Source of the DNA: Bacteroidales bacterium | GTDB lineage: Bacteria; Bacteroidota; Bacteroidia; Bacteroidales; UBA7960 | NCBI GenBank assembly: GCA_003557765.1 | Contig: PWNO01000155.1 | Span: 1-14,528 of the forward strand | DNA length: 14,528 nucleotides | Direction: 5' to 3' | Part shown: in pieces, positions 6,798 through 13,766 of the stretch | Position numbering within the stretch: the first letter of the stretch is position 1 | Layout: every line of letters starts with the position of its first letter | Translations under genes and position numbers: made by a program | The notes under the pieces: model-generated | Databases searched by the model: none | What the model was told of the DNA's origin: nothing | Seen by the model: the letters and a program-made list of their open reading frames with translations, nothing else

Positions 6798-6805
6798 CAA
6801 AAATA
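6798..6805 (-). promoter_or_regulatory. Probable -7 promoter element of the histidine kinase gene
   Basis: The minus strand reads TATTTTTG, a full match to TAnnTTTG, 37 bases before the TTG start. The same octamer precedes three plus-strand genes in this window. No clear -33 box was seen. Confidence 0.55.
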
Positions 6806-6938
6806 CGTTTTTTATATGATACGAAAGGCCCCTGGGAATCCAAAGCCTGACCGCCACCTATCTTACTTATTACGTATGTCTTCCAGCCTGTTTTTTCTTA
6901 TAAACGACAAAACAGGGGATTGGTGTATTGATTATCAT

Positions 6939-6946
6939 TATTTTTG
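6939..6946 (+). promoter_or_regulatory. Probable -7 promoter element of the GH3-family gene
   Basis: TATTTTTG fits TAnnTTTG and lies 34 bases before the ATG at 6981. A TTG at 6920-6922 is 16 bases upstream, slightly short for a -33 box. Its position inside the upstream open frame supports 6981, not 6816, as the real start. The 6761-6980 gap therefore holds two divergent promoters and nothing else that I can see. Confidence 0.55.
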
Positions 6947-6980
6947 TGCGAAATATCGCATTAGAAAAGCAATAGGGTTC

Positions 6981-8498
6981 ATGTCTTTTATTAGCAATGT
7001 CATCTCATGGTTCCTGAAAAAGCGGATCACCCAGATTAATCATTTCCGCTTACATCCAGTTGAAGTTCAACAGGACACATTGAAAGCGCTGCTGCATGCA
7101 GCACGCAACACCCAGTGGGGAAAAAAATATGCTTATGGGGAGATCAGGAATTATGAAACGTATCGCCAAAGAGTGCCACTGCAGGGCTATGAGGATGTAA
7201 AGCCGTACATTGACCGGTTATTAAAGGGCGAACAACAAATACTTTGGCCATCACGCATTCAGTGGTTTGCAAAATCCTCAGGAACTACAGCAGATCGCAG
7301 CAAGTTCATCCCAATCAGCCAGGAATCGCTTACAGACTGCCATTATCGGGCGGGTAAGGACGTGCTCTCTCTGTATTGCCATAACCACCCCGGGTCTAAA
7401 ATATTTGACGGCAAAGGATTGATCATGGGAGGAAGTCACAAGGTCAGCGAGATCAATAATCAAGCCTATTTCGGAGACCTGTCAGCGGTCTTGCTGCAAA
7501 ACTCACCCGCACTGGGATCTTTTTTTCGCACACCCGGATTATCACTGGCCTTGCTCGACAACTGGGAAGAGAAACTGGATAAAGTAGCACATGCCACCTA
7601 TCGCCAAAACGTTACCAATATCAGCGGAGTTCCCTCATGGAACCTGGTGCTGTTAAAACGTATACTTGAAATTACCGGAAGAAATCACATCCTCGAAGTC
7701 TGGCCAAATCTGGAGCTTTTTATTCATGGTGGTGTGAGTTTTGCTCCATATAAAAGCCAGTTTGAGAACATCATTCCATCACCCCAGATGAATTACCTGG
7801 AGACCTACAATGCATCTGAAGGTTTCTTTGGTATCCAGGACTTGCCAGAATCCAATGAAATGTTGCTGATGCTTGATTATGGCATCTTTTATGAATTTAT
7901 CCCCATGGATTCCTACGGGCAGCCCACCGAAAATGCCATTCCTCTTAGTGAGGTGAAAAAAGACACCAATTACGCCATGGTGATCAGCACAAATGCGGGC
8001 CTGTGGCGTTATATAATTGGTGATACCGTACGTTTTACCTCCACAGCTCCCTACCGCATCCGTATATCCGGCCGTACCAAAAACTATATCAACGCTTTTG
8101 GAGAAGAGGTGATCATAGACAACGCCGAAGGTGCATTGGAGGCAGCTTGCCAGGCCACGGATGCCATCATCAGCGAATACACGGCCGCACCGGTATACCT
8201 GATCGGCAACGAATCAGCTGCTCATCAATACATTATTGAATTTGAACAAGAGCCAGACAGCACAGAGAAGTTTACCGACATACTGGATCAGGAGCTCCGC
8301 AAATTGAACTCTGATTATGACGCCAAGCGCAGTGCCGACCTGATGCTTAAAAAACCACTAATCACGAAAGCACCACCACAGACTTTTTTCAATTGGATGA
8401 AAAAGCGCGGCAAGATAGGAGGACAGAATAAGGTTCCCAGATTGTATAACAACCGGAAATATGCTGACAGCATCCTGGGATTCATGAAAAACAGCTGA
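6981..8498 (+). CDS. GH3-family acyl-adenylating enzyme (GH3 auxin-responsive promoter family)
   Basis: 505 residues from the ATG of MSFISNVISW. GH3 proteins belong to the ANL adenylating superfamily; plant members activate a carboxylic acid with ATP and join it to an amino acid. The three nucleotide-binding motifs are visible: AKSSGTTADRSKFIP (97-111, P-loop-like), YNASEGFFG (276-284) and YIIGDTVRF (344-352). ISGRTKNYINAFGEEVI (362-378) marks the hinge to the small C-terminal domain, and the tail has KAPPQTFFNWMKKRGKIGGQNKVPR. It is soluble and cytoplasmic. Bacteroidota GH3 proteins have no assigned substrate that I know of, so I name only the family. The frame is open for 55 more codons upstream, but that stretch is not protein-like and contains the promoter. 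Monocistronic by appearance: the dNK gene downstream has its own promoter. Confidence 0.9.
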   Translation: MSFISNVISWFLKKRITQINHFRLHPVEVQQDTLKALLHAARNTQWGKKYAYGEIRNYETYRQRVPLQGYEDVKPYIDRLLKGEQQILWPSRIQWFAKSSGTTADRSKFIPISQESLTDCHYRAGKDVLSLYCHNHPGSKIFDGKGLIMGGSHKVSEINNQAYFGDLSAVLLQNSPALGSFFRTPGLSLALLDNWEEKLDKVAHATYRQNVTNISGVPSWNLVLLKRILEITGRNHILEVWPNLELFIHGGVSFAPYKSQFENIIPSPQMNYLETYNASEGFFGIQDLPESNEMLLMLDYGIFYEFIPMDSYGQPTENAIPLSEVKKDTNYAMVISTNAGLWRYIIGDTVRFTSTAPYRIRISGRTKNYINAFGEEVIIDNAEGALEAACQATDAIISEYTAAPVYLIGNESAAHQYIIEFEQEPDSTEKFTDILDQELRKLNSDYDAKRSADLMLKKPLITKAPPQTFFNWMKKRGKIGGQNKVPRLYNNRKYADSILGFMKNS

Positions 8499-8535
8499 TT
8501 GACAAGGATAACTGGCAAAATCCCGAAAAAGAACG

Positions 8536-8543
8536 TATTTTTG
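8536..8543 (+). promoter_or_regulatory. Probable -7 promoter element of the deoxynucleoside kinase gene
   Basis: TATTTTTG, followed by TGTAAAG, is 31 bases before the ATG at 8575. This matches the Bacteroidota -7 consensus fully. No good -33 TTG is present at the expected distance. Confidence 0.5.
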
Positions 8544-8574
8544 TGTAAAGCACTAACCAACAACTTCCAGAATC

Positions 8575-9189
8575 ATGCATATCGCAATTGCCGGGAATAT
8601 AGGCTCAGGCAAAACAACCCTGACCGGACTGCTTTCTAAACATTATGGCTGGGAAGCCCACTACGAAGACGTAGACACCAATCCATACCTGAATAATTTC
8701 TACGAAGATATGAAACGGTGGTCTTTTAACCTGCAGGTATATTTTCTGAACAGCAGGTTCCGGCAGGTTGTGGAGATCAGAAAAAGAGAAAAAACGGTCA
8801 TTCAAGACAGAACCATATATGAAGATGCCTATATTTTTGCTCCCAACCTGCATGAGATGGGATTAATGGAGTCAAGAGACTATAATAATTATTCCAGTCT
8901 TTTTGAGCTGATGGTTTCATTCATACAATCCCCCGACCTTCTCATTTATCTTAAAGCCAGTGTGCCTACCCTGGTCAATCAAATTCAGAAAAGAGGAAGG
9001 GATTACGAGAATTCCATACGGCTGGACTATCTTAAAAAGCTCAATGAAAGGTATGAAGACTGGATCAATGGTTATGATCAGGGCAAGTTGCTTGTTATCG
9101 ATGTGGATCACACCAAGTTCAGTGAAAGCCAGTCTGATCTTGGTGATGTGATCCGAAAGATCGACGCAGAGATACACGGACTATTCTGA
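8575..9189 (+). CDS. Deoxynucleoside kinase (dNK/dCK/dGK family)
   Basis: 204 residues, the normal length for bacterial deoxyadenosine/deoxyguanosine-type kinases. The P-loop GNIGSGKT is at 7-14. The ED at 31-32 precedes the substrate pocket, Gln53 in SFNLQVYFLNSR fits the base-contacting glutamine, DRTIYEDAYIFA (78-89) is the catalytic DRS/ERS-type motif, and KRGRDYENSI (139-148) is the arginine-rich LID. The enzyme phosphorylates salvaged deoxynucleosides with ATP in the cytoplasm. Which base it prefers cannot be read safely. Own promoter upstream at 8536; the following 242 bases are non-coding, so it is likely transcribed alone, although no terminator hairpin was found after the stop. Confidence 0.93.
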   Translation: MHIAIAGNIGSGKTTLTGLLSKHYGWEAHYEDVDTNPYLNNFYEDMKRWSFNLQVYFLNSRFRQVVEIRKREKTVIQDRTIYEDAYIFAPNLHEMGLMESRDYNNYSSLFELMVSFIQSPDLLIYLKASVPTLVNQIQKRGRDYENSIRLDYLKKLNERYEDWINGYDQGKLLVIDVDHTKFSESQSDLGDVIRKIDAEIHGLF

Positions 9190-9251
9190 AATATGCGCAA
9201 TTCCTTATCTTGACCTGGAGCACAGGCAGCAACCGGCAATTGGAGGTTTGC

Positions 9252-9281
9252 AGAAGCCAGGCATTTGGAGAAGCCAGGCAT
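9252..9281. repeat. Two-copy short direct repeat
   Basis: AGAAGCCAGGCAT occurs at 9252-9264 and again at 9269-9281, a 17-base period with a TTGG spacer, in the 9190-9431 gap. Apart from this and the promoter at 9365, that gap shows no gene or terminator. Two copies only, so not a CRISPR. Confidence 0.6.
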
Positions 9282-9364
9282 CGGCTTGTCTTGATTGGCC
9301 GGCATGCAGGTAAGCAGGTCATATAGAAATCTACTGATATGGATTCAGTCAATGCAAATAATCA

Positions 9365-9372
9365 TATTTTTG
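9365..9372 (+). promoter_or_regulatory. Probable -7 promoter element of the HU/SPOR-trmB-alkyltransferase-like operon
   Basis: TATTTTTG lies 59 bases before the ATG at 9432 and fits TAnnTTTG. No -33 TTG was found at 19-21 bases. It is the only promoter candidate seen before the three closely spaced plus-strand genes. Confidence 0.5.
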
Positions 9373-9431
9373 CTTAACTTAGTGGGAAGAAATCATTTTA
9401 TAACAGGACACACAGCCAAAAACACCAACAT

Positions 9432-10553
9432 ATGAGGTTAGGAAAACACATCAGTGCATTGCTCAATGAATATGAAAACGTAATTGTTCCAGGACTCGGC
9501 ACTTTTACCACAAAGTATATGCCGGCGAAATTCATTCCGGAAAAAAAAGTCGTTGAAGCCCCAAGAAAAATTGCTGATTTCCGTGCTGAACCAATGGATG
9601 GCCAGACCCCTTTAATTGCTTATATGGCAAAACAGGAAGGCGTTACAGATATGGAAGCCAGGCTTTTCCTGGAGAAGGTGGTCAGAGAGATTCATATGAC
9701 CATTGAAGCAGGAAAAACCGTGGAACTGGAAAACCTTGGGCACTTTCGGAAAAAAGCTGATGGAGAGCTGCAGTTTGATGCGAACCCGGATATTAATTAT
9801 CTTGCAGAATCGTCAGGTACAGATGCCGTGCAGACACCCGAGCAGCATACAGAGGGAGTTCCTGTTTCACCACCACACGACAAGCAGGAAATGGAAAGCA
9901 AACAAAAACACATCAGTCATCCTCCCGATAAGAAACATGCCGATGACATGCAAGATATGGTTTATACAGATGCATCCGTATCAGAAACCCATCATCGAAC
10001 AGACACCCAAAACAAGACAACCATGACAGAACAGGAAGGAAAGAAACAAAGGCCAGCCGCATTAGGTTGGCTGTTGATCATTGGCATACCACTGCTTGTC
10101 ATTCTCGTGGTATTGTTGTTAAATTTTAATTACTTTTTCGGAGAAGAGGGCTTGGTCAGCAATTGGCGCTTCTTCAGACCGGATAAAGAAGAAGTGGCTA
10201 TAATTCCGGAAGAGGACCCGGATGAAATACGTGACGATTTGGTTGAGGAGATTGAGGAGCCCACGGTTCCGGATCCGGATACAAAGGATCCTGATGCAGA
10301 TTTACTCGCCCCTGAACCCGGCCGACCGGTGTATTATCTTGTGGTCGGAAGTTTCCGAAATGAAGTCAAAGCCGACAAGCTTGTCCGCGAGCTTGAAGCA
10401 CTTGGTGCCAACAGGGCCAGTCTGCTTGAAAAAACACCTTCACATTATCACCGTGTAAGTTACGGTTTCTATCATGACCTGGACGAAGCCCGCAGACATA
10501 AAGAGAATCTTCCTGAAGAGCTCAGGAGGGTGGCCTGGATTCTGCACCGGTAA
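9432..10553 (+). CDS. HU-CCDC81-type / SPOR domain membrane protein
   Basis: 373 residues with three parts. Residues 1-120 contain two HU-like subdomains: LGKHISALLNEYENVIVPGLGTF, then AYMAKQEGVTDMEARLFLEKVVREI with ELENLGHFRKK, resembling the DNA-binding fold of HU/IHF as in the HU-CCDC81 families of Bacteroidota. A polar, His/Lys/Asp-rich linker (125-205) leads to one transmembrane helix at about 209-231. A negatively charged Pro/Asp/Glu linker (252-297) precedes a C-terminal SPOR domain (299-372, PVYYLVVGSFRNEVKADKLV and so on), which in known proteins binds denuded peptidoglycan at division sites. This gives a cytoplasmic HU domain and a periplasmic SPOR domain, so a role linking the envelope and cell division is likely. 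Twenty-seven bases separate it from trmB; it is probably the first gene of an operon. Confidence 0.9.
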   Translation: MRLGKHISALLNEYENVIVPGLGTFTTKYMPAKFIPEKKVVEAPRKIADFRAEPMDGQTPLIAYMAKQEGVTDMEARLFLEKVVREIHMTIEAGKTVELENLGHFRKKADGELQFDANPDINYLAESSGTDAVQTPEQHTEGVPVSPPHDKQEMESKQKHISHPPDKKHADDMQDMVYTDASVSETHHRTDTQNKTTMTEQEGKKQRPAALGWLLIIGIPLLVILVVLLLNFNYFFGEEGLVSNWRFFRPDKEEVAIIPEEDPDEIRDDLVEEIEEPTVPDPDTKDPDADLLAPEPGRPVYYLVVGSFRNEVKADKLVRELEALGANRASLLEKTPSHYHRVSYGFYHDLDEARRHKENLPEELRRVAWILHR

Positions 10554-10580
10554 TGCGATCACAATTAATGATACCATGTC

Positions 10581-11261
10581 GTGGGAAAGAATAAGTTGAA
10601 GAAATTCGCAGAGATCAACAGCCTGCCGAACGTCATCCAGCCCCAATCCCAACATCGCATTCGTCATTTCGAATACAAAGGCTGCTGGAAACAGGCCTTT
10701 TTCCGCAATCCAAACCCCATTATCCTGGAGGTTGGTTGCGGGAAAGGAGAGTATACCGTCGGACTAGCCAATGTATACCCTGAAAAGAATTTCATTGGAA
10801 TCGATATAAAGGGCGATCGGATATGGAAAGGTGCCACTGAAGCCATGGACAAGGTGCTGCTCAACGTCGCATTCCTGCGTATTCAGGCGGAACACATCAA
10901 CACTTTCTTTGATGCAGACGAAGTTTCCGGAATATGGTTGACCTTCCCCGATCCGCAACCTGGCAAACCGCGTGAAAAAAAAAGACTGACCTCTCCCTGG
11001 TTCCTGAATAGGTTTGCAAAGCTACTTAAACCAGGAAGCCCCATTCACCTGAAAACCGACGACAAGGCATTATATGCGTATACACTGGAAGTGATCCGGG
11101 AAGAAAGTCATAAGCTGGAGTACCATACAAATCATCTGTATGAGGATTCGTCAGTCGCAGACTATCCGCTGAAATCAATCCAAACCTTTTACGAGAAAAA
11201 ATTCCTTGAAGAAGGGAAGCCCATTCATTACATCAGGTTTTCACTGAATGAACAGCAATAA
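10581..11261 (+). CDS. trmB: tRNA (guanine-N7-)-methyltransferase TrmB
   Basis: 226 residues from a GTG start. MGKNKLKKFAEINSLPNV is the N-terminus usual for Bacteroidota TrmB, which decides for GTG over the nearby ATG at 10576 (that frame stops after seven codons). The enzyme transfers a methyl group from S-adenosylmethionine to N7 of G46 in the tRNA variable loop. The SAM motif I is ILEVGCGKGEYT (48-59), the catalytic/substrate motif is WLTFPDPQP (119-127) followed by KKRL, LKTDD is at 157-161, and the TrmB tail TFYEKKFLEEGKPIHYI starts at 202. Middle gene of the HU/SPOR operon; its last 14 bases overlap the alkyltransferase-like gene, which suggests translational coupling. Confidence 0.96.
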   Translation: MGKNKLKKFAEINSLPNVIQPQSQHRIRHFEYKGCWKQAFFRNPNPIILEVGCGKGEYTVGLANVYPEKNFIGIDIKGDRIWKGATEAMDKVLLNVAFLRIQAEHINTFFDADEVSGIWLTFPDPQPGKPREKKRLTSPWFLNRFAKLLKPGSPIHLKTDDKALYAYTLEVIREESHKLEYHTNHLYEDSSVADYPLKSIQTFYEKKFLEEGKPIHYIRFSLNEQQ

Positions 11262-11598
11262 AGACAAAGCAAATTTTTTTGACAAGGTGTATGCGGTCGT
11301 TCACCGGATACCTTATGGCAGGGTAACCACATATGGTGCAATTGCCGCATACCTCGGAAGCAAAGGGAGCAGCAGGATGGTAGGATGGGCCATGAATCAT
11401 TCACATAAGGCCAATCCGGGTATCCCCGCACACCGGGTAGTTAACCGGCAGGGTGTGCTTACTGGAAAGCACCACTTTGGCAGCCCCGTCATGATGCAAC
11501 AATTACTCGAAAACGAAGGGGTGATTGTCGAAGAAGATCAGGTGGTACATTTCAGGGAAAAGTTCTGGGACCCCTCCCGAAACACAGGTCATGATTAA
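11248..11598 (+). CDS. Alkyltransferase-like (ATL) DNA-binding protein, MGMT family without active-site Cys
   Basis: 116 residues, corresponding to the DNA-binding domain of O6-methylguanine-DNA methyltransferases. Conserved parts are YAVVHRIPYGRVTTYGAIA (Tyr29 fits the nucleotide-flipping tyrosine), SSRMVGWAM (Arg43 fits the arginine finger) and IPAHRVVNRQG. True methyltransferases have PCHRV; here it is P60-A61-H62-R63-V64, so it cannot accept the alkyl group. Such ATL proteins bind O6-alkylguanine and hand the lesion to nucleotide excision repair; an alanine in this position is also known from Thermus thermophilus. The start overlaps trmB by 14 bases. The stop codon shares the palindrome TTAA with the stop of the convergent NifU-like gene. 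Confidence 0.92.
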   Translation: MNSNKDKANFFDKVYAVVHRIPYGRVTTYGAIAAYLGSKGSSRMVGWAMNHSHKANPGIPAHRVVNRQGVLTGKHHFGSPVMMQQLLENEGVIVEEDQVVHFREKFWDPSRNTGHD

Positions 11599-11837
11599 TT
11601 GATGGATTCCACTGCTTTAATCTCCGGAATGGCCTTCTTCACGGCCTGCTCCACGCCCGCTTTGAGTGTCATCTGGCTCATCGGGCAGGATCCGCAAGCG
11701 CCAAGCAATTCTACGTTCACCACGTTGTCATCCGTGATTTCCACAAAACGGATGTTGCCACCATCAGCCTCCAGATAAGGCCTGATTTGATCTATGACTT
11801 TTTCAACTTTTTTGACTAATTCAGCATTCTGGGTCAT
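11595..11837 (-). CDS. NifU C-terminal-domain protein (Nfu-type Fe-S cluster carrier)
   Basis: 80 residues, a stand-alone NifU C-terminal domain. ELVKKVEKVIDQIRPYLEADGGNIRFVEI is the typical N-terminal helix and strand, and GACGSCPMSQMTLKAGVE holds the Cys48-x2-Cys51 motif that binds a 4Fe-4S cluster at a dimer interface. It delivers Fe-S clusters to apoproteins in the cytoplasm. No SUF or ISC genes are adjacent. It is convergent with the ATL gene and shares four bases (11595-11598) with it. A possible promoter lies at 11879-11886. Confidence 0.95.
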   Translation of the reverse strand: MTQNAELVKKVEKVIDQIRPYLEADGGNIRFVEITDDNVVNVELLGACGSCPMSQMTLKAGVEQAVKKAIPEIKAVESIN

Positions 11838-11878
11838 AACTGTTATTTTGAAGGGTTGTTATCTTAATTTAGTTTGCG

Positions 11879-11886
11879 TAAAAATA
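11879..11886 (-). promoter_or_regulatory. Weak -7 promoter candidate for the NifU-like gene
   Basis: The minus strand reads TATTTTTA, one base off TAnnTTTG, 41 bases before the ATG at 11837. The NadE stop lies only 65 bases upstream, so read-through from nadE is an alternative source of transcription. Confidence 0.3.
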
Positions 11887-11951
11887 ATAACATTTTTAGA
11901 ACCCACCAAATTTTGTCTGGCCATGCGCAGCAAAGTAGCTTTTTCAACTCA

Positions 11952-13619
11952 TTATTTGCCCCTTACGTTAATGATGCTTTGATAATCCCCTTCCAGGGGC
12001 ATTTGCCTTCCTATGCCCAGGCATTTTGGCGACACCCTCAGGATGGGTGGCGTCTGATAACGCTTATATTCACTTTGTGATAAAAGCCTGATGATTTTTT
12101 TCACCAGGTCTGCATCATAACCATCGTTAACAATGGTGTCGGCATCTTTGTTTTCTTCAAGAAGCCGATACAGGATGCCATCCAGCACATCGTAAGGCGG
12201 AAGGGAGTCCGTGTCTTTCTGGCCAGGCTTTAATTCAGCAGAAGGCGGCTTATTTATGGAATTGGCCGGGATCACTTCTTTTTCCTTGTTGATGATGGCG
12301 GCGAGTCCATACACGTCGGTTTTATAGACATCGCCCAGTACAGAGAGCCCGCCAGACATGTCTCCATACAATGTGCTGTACCCCACGGCAGCCTCGCTTT
12401 TATTGGAGGTATTCAGCAACATGTGCCCGAATTTGTTGGAAAGGCCCATCAGGATAATGGATCTTGCTCTTGCCTGCAGGTTTTCTTCAGCGATGCCGGA
12501 ATTTGTGCCTGTAAAATAAGGCTCCAGGCTGTTTTCCAGGGAAGCAACGGTATCATTAATGGAGATAATATCATGTTTTACACCAATGTGCTCTGCCAGT
12601 GCTACCGCGTCGTCGATAGAGTGCTGCGTACTGTGCGGGCCGGGCAGTAAAATAGCCCACACATTATCAGCGCCAAGGGCTTTCACTGCGATAACGAGTG
12701 TGACGGCTGAATCGATGCCTCCGGAGAGTCCCAAAATGGCTTTCTTGATTCCGGTTTTTCTAAAATAATCGCGAAGCCCCATATCCAGGGCATCCCATAT
12801 CATCTGCCACTTCTTTTCTTTTTCAGGTTTATCCGGGATGGGCTTTGCAGGACTTTTGTCCAGCGCTTCCAGGTCATATACGCGCAGATCCTCTTCAAAA
12901 GCTGCCAGGGTGTCCACAAGTTTGCCCTGCGCGTCAAATACGGCTGATACGCCATCAAAAAGCAAATCGGTCTGTCCGCCCACCAGGTTGCATGCAAACA
13001 ATGGCACCTGGTGCATGCGGGCATTTTCGGCCAATATTTCCAATCGTCCAGGCAAATGATCCCAGGCAAAAGGCGAAGCAGAAATATTGATCATCAGATC
13101 TGGCTTTTCCCTGGCCAGCAAGGCCGGTGGATCAATGGCATACATGCCGGACTTTCCCGGATTCCATATGTCTTCACAGACGGTAACTGCCAGCCGCAGT
13201 CCCTGATAGGTCACCGTACGAAACACATCTGCGGGTTCGAAGTACCGATATTCATCAAATACATCATAGGTGGGCAACAAGCCTTTTTGAAAATGATGTT
13301 GAATCTTGCCATCATAAAGCAAAAAGGCAGTATTGTATAGCTTTTTACCTCTCCCCTGGTTATTTGGCCAGGGGCCACCAACGATTGCCGCGATCCCTTT
13401 ACAATGGCTGGCAATCTGTTTTGTGGTTTCCAGGCATGCTGCGATATAGGCATCTGAAAACAGCAGATCACGTGAAGGATATCCGCACACAGACAATTCG
13501 GGAAATACGACGAGGTCAGCACCTGCTGACCTGGCACGACCAATGGCCTCCAGGATGATTCTCCGGTTATGCGGGAAGTTCCCCACATGCAGATTAACTT
13601 GGGCGAGGGCAATACGCAT
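11952..13619 (-). CDS. nadE: Glutamine-dependent NAD+ synthetase
   Basis: 555 residues, two domains. Residues 1-250 are a nitrilase-type glutaminase with the triad Glu41 (VVFPELSVCGYPSRD), Lys112 (HFQKGLLPTYDVFDEYRYF) and Cys148 (TVCEDIW). It releases ammonia from glutamine. Residues about 270-555 are the synthetase, with the ATP-binding PP-loop LGLSGGIDSA (297-305) and further typical segments NTSNKSEAAVGYSTLYGD (403-420) and PPSAELKPGQKDTDSLPPYDVLD (458-480). The product is NAD+ from deamido-NAD+, the last step of NAD synthesis. It is full length, and the ATG at 13619 opens the conserved MRIALAQVNLHVGNF. It is cytoplasmic. It lies upstream of the NifU-like gene on the same strand with 114 bases between, and 147 bases downstream of the beta-barrel gene. 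Confidence 0.97.
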   Translation of the reverse strand: MRIALAQVNLHVGNFPHNRRIILEAIGRARSAGADLVVFPELSVCGYPSRDLLFSDAYIAACLETTKQIASHCKGIAAIVGGPWPNNQGRGKKLYNTAFLLYDGKIQHHFQKGLLPTYDVFDEYRYFEPADVFRTVTYQGLRLAVTVCEDIWNPGKSGMYAIDPPALLAREKPDLMINISASPFAWDHLPGRLEILAENARMHQVPLFACNLVGGQTDLLFDGVSAVFDAQGKLVDTLAAFEEDLRVYDLEALDKSPAKPIPDKPEKEKKWQMIWDALDMGLRDYFRKTGIKKAILGLSGGIDSAVTLVIAVKALGADNVWAILLPGPHSTQHSIDDAVALAEHIGVKHDIISINDTVASLENSLEPYFTGTNSGIAEENLQARARSIILMGLSNKFGHMLLNTSNKSEAAVGYSTLYGDMSGGLSVLGDVYKTDVYGLAAIINKEKEVIPANSINKPPSAELKPGQKDTDSLPPYDVLDGILYRLLEENKDADTIVNDGYDADLVKKIIRLLSQSEYKRYQTPPILRVSPKCLGIGRQMPLEGDYQSIINVRGK

Positions 13620-13766
13620 GGATAGAAAATATAATTAAAGCTGCAAGACCCGCAATGTAAGTTAAAGTTGCTGATGGTTTGTCAGGACATGCCCTTGGAG
13701 GGCTGATTATTTCAAACTGAACAAATCAGCAGACCTTCACTGCGATAAGCAACAGAAAAAAACAGT
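13620..13766. other. Non-coding gap between the beta-barrel gene and nadE
   Basis: It contains an inverted repeat GCTGATT (13702-13708) / AATCAGC (13724-13730) with a 15-base loop. No T tract follows on either strand, so I do not call a terminator. No full TAnnTTTG promoter for nadE was found here. Confidence 0.4.

Noticed and set aside
6816..6980. 55-codon N-terminal extension of the GH3 protein
   Set aside because: The stretch is not protein-like, contains the TATTTTTG promoter, and MSFISNVISWFLKKRI is a natural family N-terminus.
9252..9281. CRISPR or tandem-repeat array
   Set aside because: Only two copies of a 13-base unit, with a 4-base spacer and no cas genes.
13702..13730. Terminator hairpin after the PorT-like gene
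   Set aside because: Only a 7-bp stem with a 15-base loop and no T tract on either strand.
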